From: Pedobacter sp. WC2423
Lineage (GTDB): Bacteria > Bacteroidota > Bacteroidia > Sphingobacteriales > Sphingobacteriaceae
NCBI RefSeq assembly: GCF_040822065.1
Contig: NZ_CP162005.1
Span: 4,712,001 to 4,776,000 of the forward strand
DNA: 64,000 nt
Direction: 5' to 3'
How positions within the stretch are numbered: position 1 is the stretch's first letter; each line of letters opens with the position of its first letter. Made by a program: the position numbers and the translations under genes. The notes below the pieces were generated by a model. It did not search any database. It was not told the DNA's origin and was given only the letters and a program-made list of their open reading frames with translations. Of this stretch, positions 24,840-33,614 are shown in pieces.

Positions 24840-24965
24840 TTACAAGTAATATACGATCAGCAGAAATGCAAGTATAGAAATGATGATGGCTATTGTAAAT
24901 CCCCAGCGGTTACCGTTGCCTCTGCTTCTGAATCTGTATTTTCTTTTAAAATCTCCTGGTTGCAT
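24840..24965 (-). CDS. 41-residue single-pass membrane peptide
   Basis: A short ORF beginning MQPGDFKRKYRFRSRGNGNR and ending WGFTIAIIIS plus ILAFLLIVYYL. The first half is strongly basic (8 Arg/Lys in 20), the second is one continuous hydrophobic helix of about 18 residues. This positive-inside, one-helix layout is typical of real bacterial microproteins. It lies 88 bases downstream of rlmH on the same strand and ends just before a bidirectional terminator. No family is recognised. Confidence 0.6.
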   Translation of the reverse strand: MQPGDFKRKYRFRSRGNGNRWGFTIAIIISILAFLLIVYYL

Positions 24966-25053
24966 AAAATTCCTTTCTTAGTTTAAATAGCTTATGATGA
25001 TGATGCACAAAATGAAATATTCCATAAAGCATTTTCAGAATAAATAAGAATTT

Positions 25054-25527
25054 CTATTCATGATGGTAAGGCTCACCCTTTAATATACTAAATGCTCTGT
25101 ATAGCTGTTCCACAAAAAATAAGCGAACCATTTGGTGTGAAAACGTCATATCTGATAAAGAGATACTTCCATTTGCTCTCTTGTATACACTTTCGTCAAA
25201 ACCATAAGGGCCGCCAATTACAAATATCATATGCTGAACACTTCCGATCATTTGTTTGTTTAAATAATTTGAGAACTGAACAGAAGTATATTTCTTCCCT
25301 TTCTCATCCATCAGGATTACCGTATCCAGGTTGCTGATTTGTTTCAGGATCAGTTCAGCTTCTTTTGTCTTTTGTTGTGCTTCTGTTAAATTCTTGGTGT
25401 TTTTCACCTCAGGAATCACGACCAGGCTGAAACCAATGTAATGTTTTAACCGGCTGAGGTATTTTTCAATACCCTCGATCAGATATTTATCCTCTGTTTT
25501 TCCGACAACGAGTAAAGTTATTTTCAT
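25054..25527 (-). CDS. rlmH: 23S rRNA (pseudouridine1915-N3)-methyltransferase RlmH
   Basis: A 157-residue SPOUT-fold methyltransferase that modifies pseudouridine 1915 in helix 69 of 23S rRNA. Signature parts are TVILMDEKGKKYTSVQFSNY, IFVIGGPYGFDESVYKRANG (the knotted SAM-binding loop) and MTFSHQMVRLFFVEQLYRAF, with the end LKGEPYHHE. The length is exactly that of the family. A 41-residue membrane peptide gene follows on the same strand. Confidence 0.97.
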   Translation of the reverse strand: MKITLLVVGKTEDKYLIEGIEKYLSRLKHYIGFSLVVIPEVKNTKNLTEAQQKTKEAELILKQISNLDTVILMDEKGKKYTSVQFSNYLNKQMIGSVQHMIFVIGGPYGFDESVYKRANGSISLSDMTFSHQMVRLFFVEQLYRAFSILKGEPYHHE

Positions 25528-25636
25528 TCAAAATTAATGTGCTAATGTAGTAATCCCTATATTAGAAGCGGTTGAATTAAGAAACCATGAGGCGCTGATC
25601 AATTAAGCGCTTCTAATCAAAACAGGACTCAAAGAT

Positions 25637-27469
25637 ATGGTAAAATCTAAAGATAGTATTTTAAAGGACTATCAAAATAACGTTTCAACTCAGGAAGAAC
25701 AAATTAAGCAAATTAACAAAGCACTCAATAACATATCGTTATCCAGATTAGGCCTGTTTATTATCGAAATTCTTTTAGTGAGTATGACGATCTATTTTGG
25801 CTATCACTGGCTGATTGGTATCCTGATGTGTATTCCTGTATTGTGTTTTATGGTCATTGTAAAGCGTCAGACTGCGAAAGAACAAGAGCTGAATTATGCA
25901 GAGAAAATGCTTTTTGTATTTCAGAATGAAGTTAATCTCATTCTGACCGGTAAAAATAAATATAAAGAAGGCAAGCATTTTGAAGATGAATATCATCCTT
26001 ATGCTTCGGATCTTGATATTTATGGACATTCTTCTTTATATGCATTTATCAACCGTTCAAACACGGTGAATGGGATGAAATTATTAGCAGATAGTTTGAA
26101 TAAACCTGCCACGCCAGCACTTATTATAGAGCGTCAGGAGGCAATTATTGAATTAACCAGGCATATTGATCAGACTTTCCATTTCAGGGCAGGACTTCAG
26201 AATCATAAACCGGAACAGCTTGAAATTATCAGCCATAAGCTGGAACACCAGATGCCGGATCAGTTGAAATTTACGCATAGTCCTTTGTTGAGACTATATA
26301 CCATGATCGTTCCTTTTATATCTGCCGCATTAATTCTTCTTGGTTCTGTATATGGTGGCTTCTACTGGGAAGGATTAGGACTTTATGCCTTTGTCAATAT
26401 CGTTTTATGCTTTTACTTTAGTAAAAAGATTAACCTGGTCCATTCCGGATTTAGCGGTAGCGCAAGTTTGCTCAATGCGATTTCAGGGACTGTAAAATGG
26501 ACAGAAGAACTCAAATGGGAAAGTAAATACATTAAAGATTTTTTTACCGAGCTTACAGTAACGGTGCCCCTGAGTTTACAAATTAAAAAATTATCAGGCA
26601 TTATCAATTCATTTGATGTCCGGTTAAATATGGTTGTCGGCACGCTCTTTAATGTATTCCTGTTGTGGGATTTCAGATGCGCAATCCAGCTGGATAAGTG
26701 GTTTGCGAACTCCTCAGATCAATTGATTAAAGGATTATATACCATCAGCCAGTTTGAAGAATTGATTTCCTTCGCTACTTTCAACTATAACGAACCAGAG
26801 CTTACTTTCCCGGTTATCTCAGATACCTTTCATTTCGAAGCGAAAGAGCTGGGGCATCCGCTGATTGCAGAAAGCAAACGTGTAGTGAATACCTATAATT
26901 TTGAGCATAAGCCAACCGTTGATATTGTAACTGGCTCAAATATGGCAGGTAAGAGCACGTTTCTGCGGACGGCCGGTATCAATATGGTATTAGCCTTTTC
27001 CGGGGCTCCTGTGTGCGCTAAATACATGAAAGTATCCATCTTTGAAATCCTGACTTACATGCGGATTAAGGATTCACTGAATGACCAGACTTCAACCTTT
27101 AAAGCTGAATTGAACAGGTTGAAAATGATTCTGGAAGGAGTGCGCACCTTAGCACACCCATTAGTACTGATTGATGAAATGCTGAGGGGAACAAACAGCA
27201 AGGATAAATACCTGGGGTCGAAAGTTTTTATTCAGCAAATGATCCTTAGAAAAACACCAACGCTATTTGCTACACATGACCTTCAGTTATCAGAAATGAT
27301 TGAAAAGTATTCAGGACTGGTAAGGAACTATCATTTTGATATACAGCTGGCTGAAGGAGAGATGAATTTTGATTATAAATTAAAAGAGGGTGCTTGTAAA
27401 ACCTTTAACGCTGCTTTACTCCTGAAAGAAATAGGATTGAGCTTCAATCCTGAAGGAGCAGAGGCCTGA
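25637..27469 (+). CDS. MutS-like ATPase with membrane segments
   Basis: A 610-residue protein with a MutS domain V at the C-terminus: Walker A VTGSNMAGKSTFLRTAGIN, a stretch FEILTYMRIKDSLNDQTSTF, Walker B LVLIDEMLRGTNSKDK and the switch FATHDLQLSE. The mismatch-recognition domain of true MutS is missing. Instead the N-terminal 90 residues hold a coiled-coil-like start and two hydrophobic helices (ISLSRLGLFIIEILLVSMTI and GILMCIPVLCFMVIVK), and further hydrophobic segments lie near 220-260. So it is a membrane-linked MutS homologue common in Bacteroidota. It probably has no classical mismatch repair role; the function is unknown. Confidence 0.82.
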   Translation: MVKSKDSILKDYQNNVSTQEEQIKQINKALNNISLSRLGLFIIEILLVSMTIYFGYHWLIGILMCIPVLCFMVIVKRQTAKEQELNYAEKMLFVFQNEVNLILTGKNKYKEGKHFEDEYHPYASDLDIYGHSSLYAFINRSNTVNGMKLLADSLNKPATPALIIERQEAIIELTRHIDQTFHFRAGLQNHKPEQLEIISHKLEHQMPDQLKFTHSPLLRLYTMIVPFISAALILLGSVYGGFYWEGLGLYAFVNIVLCFYFSKKINLVHSGFSGSASLLNAISGTVKWTEELKWESKYIKDFFTELTVTVPLSLQIKKLSGIINSFDVRLNMVVGTLFNVFLLWDFRCAIQLDKWFANSSDQLIKGLYTISQFEELISFATFNYNEPELTFPVISDTFHFEAKELGHPLIAESKRVVNTYNFEHKPTVDIVTGSNMAGKSTFLRTAGINMVLAFSGAPVCAKYMKVSIFEILTYMRIKDSLNDQTSTFKAELNRLKMILEGVRTLAHPLVLIDEMLRGTNSKDKYLGSKVFIQQMILRKTPTLFATHDLQLSEMIEKYSGLVRNYHFDIQLAEGEMNFDYKLKEGACKTFNAALLLKEIGLSFNPEGAEA

Positions 27470-27566
27470 AGCCGCTGCTTGAAAATTTAATCAGCCTATA
27501 ACTTTACTGTAAACATAACAGGAAGTTAACATCAAATTCTCATATTGCCTGTTATAGAATTCAGAT

Positions 27567-28904
27567 ATGATTAAAGCATCCGATTTTGGTGATGATTTTT
27601 CGTGGGGCGTGGCTACTGCCGCTTTACAAATTGAAGGTGCCGCAGATATGTATGGTAAAGGGCCTTCTATATGGGATACCTTTTCCAGAAGATCCGGTAA
27701 AATCAAGAAAGGGCATAATCCAGCCATGGCCTGTGATTTTTATCATCGCTATAACGAAGATATTGCACTGGTTAAATTGCTTGGATTCTCTGTATTTCGC
27801 TTTTCTATCTCCTGGCCAAGAATTTTTCCTTTTGGCAAAGGGATGGTGAATGAGGAGGGGATCAGGTTCTACCATCAGGTAATAGATGAATGTCTGGAAC
27901 AAGGGATTACACCTTTCATTACCCTTTATCACTGGGATTTGCCCGAAGCTTTAGAAGAAGAAGGCGGATGGACAGCATTTAGCATCAATATGGCATTTAA
28001 TGCTTTTGTTACGCTGTGCGCCCGGACTTACGGAGATAAAGTGAAAAACTGGATTGTACTGAATGAACCTTTTGGTTTTACTTCACTGGGATACATGCTT
28101 GGAGTACATGCGCCCGGAAAAACGGGGCTCACTAACTTTTTCTCTGCTGTACATCATACCGCCATTGCACAGGCAGACGGAGGGCGGATCTTGCGTGCAG
28201 AAGTTTCTGGTGCAAATATCGGAACTACTTATTCCTGTTCAGAGATCATACCGTATACACAGAGCGATGCTGATATTCTGGCGGCCTCCAGGGTAGATTG
28301 CCTGATGAACCGTTTATTTATAGAGCCTGCATTAGGAATGGGCTATCCGGGACAAGATTGGGAAGTCATGGAGAAATTCGCCATCTCACATTCTACCTGG
28401 AGGCATACCGAACGTCTCACATTTGACTTTGATTTTATTGGATTACAAAACTATTTCCCGCTCACTATAAAATACAATGCATTTATCCCGGTTGTACAGG
28501 CCTGGGAAGTAAAGGCGAAAAACAGGAAGAAACCGCATACTGCTATGGGCTGGGAAATTAACGGTGATAGTTTCTATAATATCATCAAACAATTTGCGTC
28601 TTATCCTTCAGTCAAAAACCTGGTGATCACGGAAAATGGTGCTGCCTTCAATGATAAACTGACAGGAGGTGCAATAGATGATACTGAAAGAATTGAATAC
28701 TTCAGGCTATATCTGCTGGCTGTACTCAGAGCGAAAAAGGAGGGGATCAACATTACCGGCTATATGGCCTGGACACTGCTCGATAATTTTGAATGGGCAG
28801 AAGGTTTTAATGCCAGGTTCGGTCTAGTCCATAACGATTTTAAAACGCAGCAAAGAACCATCAAATCATCAGGGTACTGGTGGCAGGAATTTCTGGCAAA
28901 ATAA
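27567..28904 (+). CDS. GH1 family beta-glucosidase
   Basis: A 445-residue cytoplasmic (no signal peptide) family 1 glycosidase hydrolysing beta-glucosides or related sugars. The N-terminal FSWGVATAALQIEGAADMYG and FRFSISWPRIFPFG blocks are typical. The acid/base Glu lies in WIVLNEPFGF (NEP motif) and the nucleophile Glu in LVITENGAAF. The end YMAWTLLDNFEWAEGFNARF is characteristic. It stands alone with its own terminator; no sugar transporter is adjacent. Confidence 0.94.
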   Translation: MIKASDFGDDFSWGVATAALQIEGAADMYGKGPSIWDTFSRRSGKIKKGHNPAMACDFYHRYNEDIALVKLLGFSVFRFSISWPRIFPFGKGMVNEEGIRFYHQVIDECLEQGITPFITLYHWDLPEALEEEGGWTAFSINMAFNAFVTLCARTYGDKVKNWIVLNEPFGFTSLGYMLGVHAPGKTGLTNFFSAVHHTAIAQADGGRILRAEVSGANIGTTYSCSEIIPYTQSDADILAASRVDCLMNRLFIEPALGMGYPGQDWEVMEKFAISHSTWRHTERLTFDFDFIGLQNYFPLTIKYNAFIPVVQAWEVKAKNRKKPHTAMGWEINGDSFYNIIKQFASYPSVKNLVITENGAAFNDKLTGGAIDDTERIEYFRLYLLAVLRAKKEGINITGYMAWTLLDNFEWAEGFNARFGLVHNDFKTQQRTIKSSGYWWQEFLAK

Positions 28905-28908
28905 CTTT

Positions 28909-28946
28909 AAAAAAAAACTCCCGCCATAAGACGGGAGTTTTTTTTT
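28909..28946. terminator. Bidirectional terminator between glucosidase and aconitase genes
   Basis: ACTCCCG / CGGGAGT stem with an 8-base loop, nine A before and nine T after, between two convergent genes. Confidence 0.92.
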
Positions 28947-28958
28947 AGTTATAACGTA

Positions 28959-31226
28959 TTATTGAGCTACTTGCTTACGAATAATATTTAATGCACCACC
29001 GGCTTTGAACCAGTCGATCTGCTGTGCATTATAACTATGATTAACTTTGAATTCTTCTTTTGTGCCATCTGCATGGTTTAACACCAGGGTTAAAGGTACA
29101 TCAGGAGTGAAAGTTGTTAAGCCTGTGATGTCAATTACATCATCCTCACGGATTTTATCATAATCTTCCTTGTTTGCAAATGTTAAACCTAACATTCCCT
29201 GTTTTTTCAAGTTAGTTTCATGAATACGTGCAAAAGATTTAACCAATACAGCACGAACACCAAGGTGACGGGGCTCCATTGCCGCATGCTCACGTGAAGA
29301 ACCTTCACCGTAGTTTTCATCACCAACCACGATAGTTCCGATATGATCTGCTTTATAAGCACGTTGTGTTGCCGGGACAGGACCATATTCGCCCGTTAAT
29401 AAATTTTTAACGGTATCAGTTTTATCGTTGAAGTAATTCACTGCACCGATCAGCATGTTATTAGAGATATTGTCCAGGTGACCACGGAATTTTAACCATG
29501 GGCCAGCCATAGAAATATGGTCAGTTGTACATTTTCCTTTTGCTTTGATCAGTAATCTTAAACCAGTAAGGTCTGTACCTTCCCATGGAGTAAAAGGATC
29601 AAGCAATTGCAACCTGTGAGAACTTGGAGAAACTAAGATCTGAACACCACTTCCATCAGCTGCTGGTTCCTGATAACCTGCGTCATCAACAGCAAAACCT
29701 CTTGGAGGCAATTCAAATCCTGTAGGCTCATCCAATTTTACCTGCTCACCATTTGCATTGGTTAAAGTATCAGTCAATGGATTGAAGCTTAAGTCACCAG
29801 CGATAGCTAAAGCAGTAACCAGTTCCGGAGAACCAACAAAAGCAAAAGTATTCGGGTTACCATCAGCACGTTTAGCGAAGTTACGGTTGAAAGAGTGAAC
29901 GATTGTGTTTTTCTCTTGTTTCTCCGAACCTACCCTGTCCCACATTCCAATACAAGGTCCGCAGGCATTTGTAAATACTTTAGCACCTATTTGTTTGAAT
30001 ACATCCATAAATCCATCACGTTGTATGGTGAAACGGATTTGCTCAGATCCAGGATTGATACAATATTCAGATTTAGCTGTCAAGCCTTTTTCTGCAACTT
30101 GTTTCGCTACACTTACTGCTCTTGAAATATCTTCGTATGAAGAGTTTGTACAAGATCCGATCAGACCTACATCGATTTTCATCGGCCATCCGTTAGCCAA
30201 AGCAACTTCTTTCATTTTTGAAATAGGAGTCGCTAAATCCGGAGTAAACGGACCGTTCAGATAAGGCTCAAGTGTAGATAAGTCAATTTCAATAACCTGA
30301 TCAAAATATTTAGCAGGGTCTGCATAAACTTCAGCATCACCAGTTAAATGTTCTTTAACAGCGTTGGCAGCATCAGCAACATCAGCTCTGTTTGTAGCAC
30401 GTAAATAACGTTCCATGCTCTCATCATAACCAAAAGTTGAAGTTGTTGCACCGATTTCAGCACCCATATTACAAATGGTACCTTTACCAGTACAGCTCAT
30501 ATTCGTTGCACCTTCACCAAAATATTCAACAATAGCACCAGTACCACCTTTTACAGTCAGAATACCAGCCACTTTTAAGATTACGTCTTTAGGTGAAGAC
30601 CAGCCGCTTAATTTACCCGTTAATTTTACACCAATTAATTTAGGGAATTTAAGCTCCCATGGCAAACCTGCCATTACATCACAAGCATCAGCACCACCAA
30701 CACCAATCGCAACCATACCCAAACCACCGGCATTCACCGTGTGAGAATCTGTTCCGATCATCATTCCACCTGGAAATGCATAGTTTTCCAATACAACCTG
30801 GTGAATAATACCTGCACCTGGTTTCCAGAAACCAATACCGTATTTATTGGATACTGAAGCAAGGAAATCAAAAACTTCTTTACTTTCTGTATTCGCCGCA
30901 GGAAGATCCTGTTCTGCACCTAATTTTGCAGTGATCAGGTGATCACAATGTACCGTTGAAGGCACAGCAACTTTCGGTCTGCCAGCCTGCATAAATTGCA
31001 ATAATGCCATTTGGGCAGTTGCATCCTGCATAGCTACACGGTCAGGAGCAAAATCTACATAATCAGTACCCCTTACATAAGAAGTATTTGTTTTTTCATC
31101 CCAAAGGTGAGTATATAAGATTTTTTCTGAGAGTGTTAAAGGTCTGCCTACTAATTTACGGGCCGCCTCAACTCGGGGACCAAAGTTTGCATACACCTTT
31201 TTGATCATTTCTATATCAAAAGCCAT
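28959..31226 (-). CDS. Aconitate hydratase
   Basis: The 755-residue [4Fe-4S] enzyme that turns citrate into isocitrate in the TCA cycle. Substrate and cluster residues are visible: VPSTVHCDHLITAKLGA, PGGMMIGTDSHTVNAGG, GSCTNSSYEDISRAV (first Cys) and NACGPCIGMWDR (the CGPC pair). The C-terminal swivelling domain has YGEGSSREHAAMEPRHLGVR. The length and MAFDIEMIKKVYANF start match the mitochondrial-type aconitase found in Bacteroidota. Confidence 0.95.
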   Translation of the reverse strand: MAFDIEMIKKVYANFGPRVEAARKLVGRPLTLSEKILYTHLWDEKTNTSYVRGTDYVDFAPDRVAMQDATAQMALLQFMQAGRPKVAVPSTVHCDHLITAKLGAEQDLPAANTESKEVFDFLASVSNKYGIGFWKPGAGIIHQVVLENYAFPGGMMIGTDSHTVNAGGLGMVAIGVGGADACDVMAGLPWELKFPKLIGVKLTGKLSGWSSPKDVILKVAGILTVKGGTGAIVEYFGEGATNMSCTGKGTICNMGAEIGATTSTFGYDESMERYLRATNRADVADAANAVKEHLTGDAEVYADPAKYFDQVIEIDLSTLEPYLNGPFTPDLATPISKMKEVALANGWPMKIDVGLIGSCTNSSYEDISRAVSVAKQVAEKGLTAKSEYCINPGSEQIRFTIQRDGFMDVFKQIGAKVFTNACGPCIGMWDRVGSEKQEKNTIVHSFNRNFAKRADGNPNTFAFVGSPELVTALAIAGDLSFNPLTDTLTNANGEQVKLDEPTGFELPPRGFAVDDAGYQEPAADGSGVQILVSPSSHRLQLLDPFTPWEGTDLTGLRLLIKAKGKCTTDHISMAGPWLKFRGHLDNISNNMLIGAVNYFNDKTDTVKNLLTGEYGPVPATQRAYKADHIGTIVVGDENYGEGSSREHAAMEPRHLGVRAVLVKSFARIHETNLKKQGMLGLTFANKEDYDKIREDDVIDITGLTTFTPDVPLTLVLNHADGTKEEFKVNHSYNAQQIDWFKAGGALNIIRKQVAQ

Positions 31227-31377
31227 TGATAATATGTGTTAAAAGGTAATATAATTTAAATTATTTGTAGCGAATTTACAAAAAAAAACAGGCTGGGGCT
31301 AACCTATGTAGGTTCATTATATTATTTATACATGTTCTAAATAAAATAGCTGCTTCTGCCTTTAACTCAATCTGCTG

Positions 31378-31423
31378 AGGGTTGTCCGTAAACGGACGCT
31401 AACGTCCGTTTACGGACAACCCT
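31378..31423. repeat. Perfect 21-bp-arm intergenic hairpin (H1)
   Basis: Arms 31378-31398 and 31403-31423 are perfectly complementary with a CTAA loop. Each arm holds the smaller palindrome GTCCGTAAACGGAC or its partner GTCCGTTTACGGAC, so two nested structures are possible. There is no T-run on either side. It lies in the 284-base gap between the deacetylase stop (minus) and the aconitase start (minus). The rest of the gap is AT-rich, with a small palindrome AACCTATGTAGGTT at 31301-31314. Confidence 0.75.
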
Positions 31424-31510
31424 GGTCAAGGCTAAAGTTCAAATAGCTGTCTGGAAGTCTTTTTACCGGTATATTGTTTTTGGCCTGAACTTCGTAATGC
31501 TTGCAGAAAA

Positions 31511-32128
31511 TTAAAGCGTATGGAACTCATAACCCCGGGCGGTTAAAAATTTTAAGGTGGCCGGTAAAGCGAATTGTAACCTGTCAAAAGCTTTAAGACT
31601 GTCATGGAATACAATTATAGACCCGTTTCTGGTGTTTTTAATTACGTTCTCATAACAGTTTTCGGGAGAGAGGTTCACATCAAAGTCTCCGCTCAGCACA
31701 TCCCACATCATAATATTAAGCTGTGGGTTAATTTTGCGCAATGCTTTGATCTGAGATTTTTTTATTCTCCCGTAAGGCGGACGAAACAGGTGCGTATTTG
31801 TGAGCTGCTGACAAGATTTGAAATTTTGAATATAAATGCTATCCTCAGTTTTCCAGCCCTTTAAGTGGTTAAAGGTATGGTTTCCTATTGCATGGCCTTC
31901 ATTTTTAACGCGTTCGAAAATTTCAGCATGTTTGTTTATATTGTCACCAATACAGAAGAAAGTCGCCTTGCAATTGAAACTTTTTAAAGTATTTAAAACA
32001 AAGTCTGTAACAACAGGTACAGGTCCGTCGTCAAAGGTTAAATAGACGACTTTGTCAGCCCGGCTTTTGTTCCAGACCAAGGATGGATAATACCATTTTA
32101 ATAAAAGGGGTGATTTAACCAGATACAT
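31511..32128 (-). CDS. Polysaccharide deacetylase (NodB domain) family protein
   Basis: A 205-residue protein consisting almost only of a CE4/NodB domain, which removes N-acetyl groups from peptidoglycan or other amino-sugar polymers using a metal. All five motifs are seen: YLTFDDGPVP (base and metal Asp), IGNHTFNH (His-x3-His metal site), FRPPYGRIKK, MWDVLSGDFD and SIIVFHDS. An N-terminal stretch with VKSPLLLKWYYPSLVW is only mildly hydrophobic and there is no clear signal peptide, so location is uncertain. Confidence 0.88.
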   Translation of the reverse strand: MYLVKSPLLLKWYYPSLVWNKSRADKVVYLTFDDGPVPVVTDFVLNTLKSFNCKATFFCIGDNINKHAEIFERVKNEGHAIGNHTFNHLKGWKTEDSIYIQNFKSCQQLTNTHLFRPPYGRIKKSQIKALRKINPQLNIMMWDVLSGDFDVNLSPENCYENVIKNTRNGSIIVFHDSLKAFDRLQFALPATLKFLTARGYEFHTL

Positions 32129-32210
32129 TAATCAAATGTAAGCAATTACAGATGGTTGTGAGGAAATTGATAAAATCGATAAGTTGTTTATTTAAAAAAA
32201 TACAAAACCA

Positions 32211-33590
32211 ATGAAAATGTTTATTACTAATACGCTCTCAAAATTAACCTTCGCTGTTACTTTTAGTTTGGTCACGATAGGTATGTCTGCTAACTTGCAT
32301 GCGCAGGAGACGCTGACCATTCAGGATGCGATTGATCGTATGCTGGAAAATAACCTGAATATTAAGCAGTCGTCATTAAATGTGTCTACGGCAGCAGTAA
32401 ATCTGGAACAATCAAAAGCTGCGCTTTACCCCAGCTTAAACGGAACTATAAACAATACATTGAATTACGGTCGTAGTTTGAATCCTGCAACGAATCAGTT
32501 AATCACTCAGAATTTTTATTCCGGAGACGGAAGCCTGAGCGCACAGGTAGATGTGTTTGCCGGGTTCAGTAAAGTAAATCAGATCCGTCAGAATAAAATT
32601 TTACTGGAAGCTGGTAACAGTAACCTGGATAAAATTAAGAATGACCTTGTTTTACAGGTAGTCACTTCTTATTTTCAGGTTGTATTTAATACCGACTTAT
32701 TAAAAGCTTCTCAGGAACAACTATTAGTTGCACAGGAAACACAAAGACGTGAACAATCTTTACTGGAAGCCGGAAATAAAACGCTTGCAGATATTTCGCA
32801 GGCAAAAGCGCAGGCTGCTACAGCCGAACTGAATGTAACCAATGCACAAAACCAGCTGACGATTTCGTATCTGACACTTTCTCAATTGATGGAAATGCGT
32901 CCTGATGCGCAGAATTATACTGTAGTTAAACCAACTATTAAGGATATCGCAGAGGCACAAAAAATTTATGATGTCAATGATGTTTATAATACTTCCTTAT
33001 CCTTTTTCCCGGATATCAAACTGGCAGAATTAAACAGAAAAGCTGCTGAAAAAGCAGTAGATGTAGCTAAAGGATCTTATTATCCGAAACTTGCAGTAGG
33101 CGCAGGGCTTGGATCCAGATATTCTTATACCCTGGGTACAAGAACAGTTGGGTTTCCTGCCGATCCGCATTTAAACGATCAGATCAGCAATAACTTTTAT
33201 CAGAATGTTGGTTTTTCGCTATCCATTCCTATCTTCAATGGTTACACAGTGAGATCAAATGTGAAAAGAGCAAAGATCTCTTACGAAACGAGTAAAATCA
33301 GTGAGCAGCTCGCCAAGAACAATTTAAATAAAGTAATTGCTCAGGCAGTGGCCGATTTAAGAGCTGCTGACAGCAGATATAAATCGAACGAAAATACTTT
33401 TAATGCTCAAAAGGATGCTTTTAACGTAATTGAACAACGTTATGCAGTAGGTTTGGTGAATTCATTAGATTACAACACTTCAAGGACAAACAGAAATAAA
33501 GCAGAAGTTGATTTTATTCAGTCGAAATATGACTTGCTGTTCAAATCAAAAGTTATAGATTATTACTTAGGCAAACAGATAACCTTTTAA
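32211..33590 (+). CDS. TolC family outer-membrane efflux protein
   Basis: A 459-residue protein with an N-terminal signal region (through ANLHAQ, about residue 31) followed by the two-repeat OEP layout, rich in long alpha-helices (e.g. TLTIQDAIDRMLENNLNIKQ, and DISQAKAQAATAELNVTNAQ). It forms a trimeric channel through outer membrane and periplasm. It is followed 24 bases later by a periplasmic adaptor gene, but no inner-membrane pump gene comes next, so the pump partner must be encoded elsewhere. Confidence 0.92.
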   Translation: MKMFITNTLSKLTFAVTFSLVTIGMSANLHAQETLTIQDAIDRMLENNLNIKQSSLNVSTAAVNLEQSKAALYPSLNGTINNTLNYGRSLNPATNQLITQNFYSGDGSLSAQVDVFAGFSKVNQIRQNKILLEAGNSNLDKIKNDLVLQVVTSYFQVVFNTDLLKASQEQLLVAQETQRREQSLLEAGNKTLADISQAKAQAATAELNVTNAQNQLTISYLTLSQLMEMRPDAQNYTVVKPTIKDIAEAQKIYDVNDVYNTSLSFFPDIKLAELNRKAAEKAVDVAKGSYYPKLAVGAGLGSRYSYTLGTRTVGFPADPHLNDQISNNFYQNVGFSLSIPIFNGYTVRSNVKRAKISYETSKISEQLAKNNLNKVIAQAVADLRAADSRYKSNENTFNAQKDAFNVIEQRYAVGLVNSLDYNTSRTNRNKAEVDFIQSKYDLLFKSKVIDYYLGKQITF

Positions 33591-33614
33591 GCTCAATCCA
33601 TAAATAAAATAGAA

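Noticed and set aside
25637..27469. Calling this gene mutS (mismatch repair)
   Set aside because: Only the ATPase domain is shared; the mismatch-binding domain is absent and membrane helices are present.
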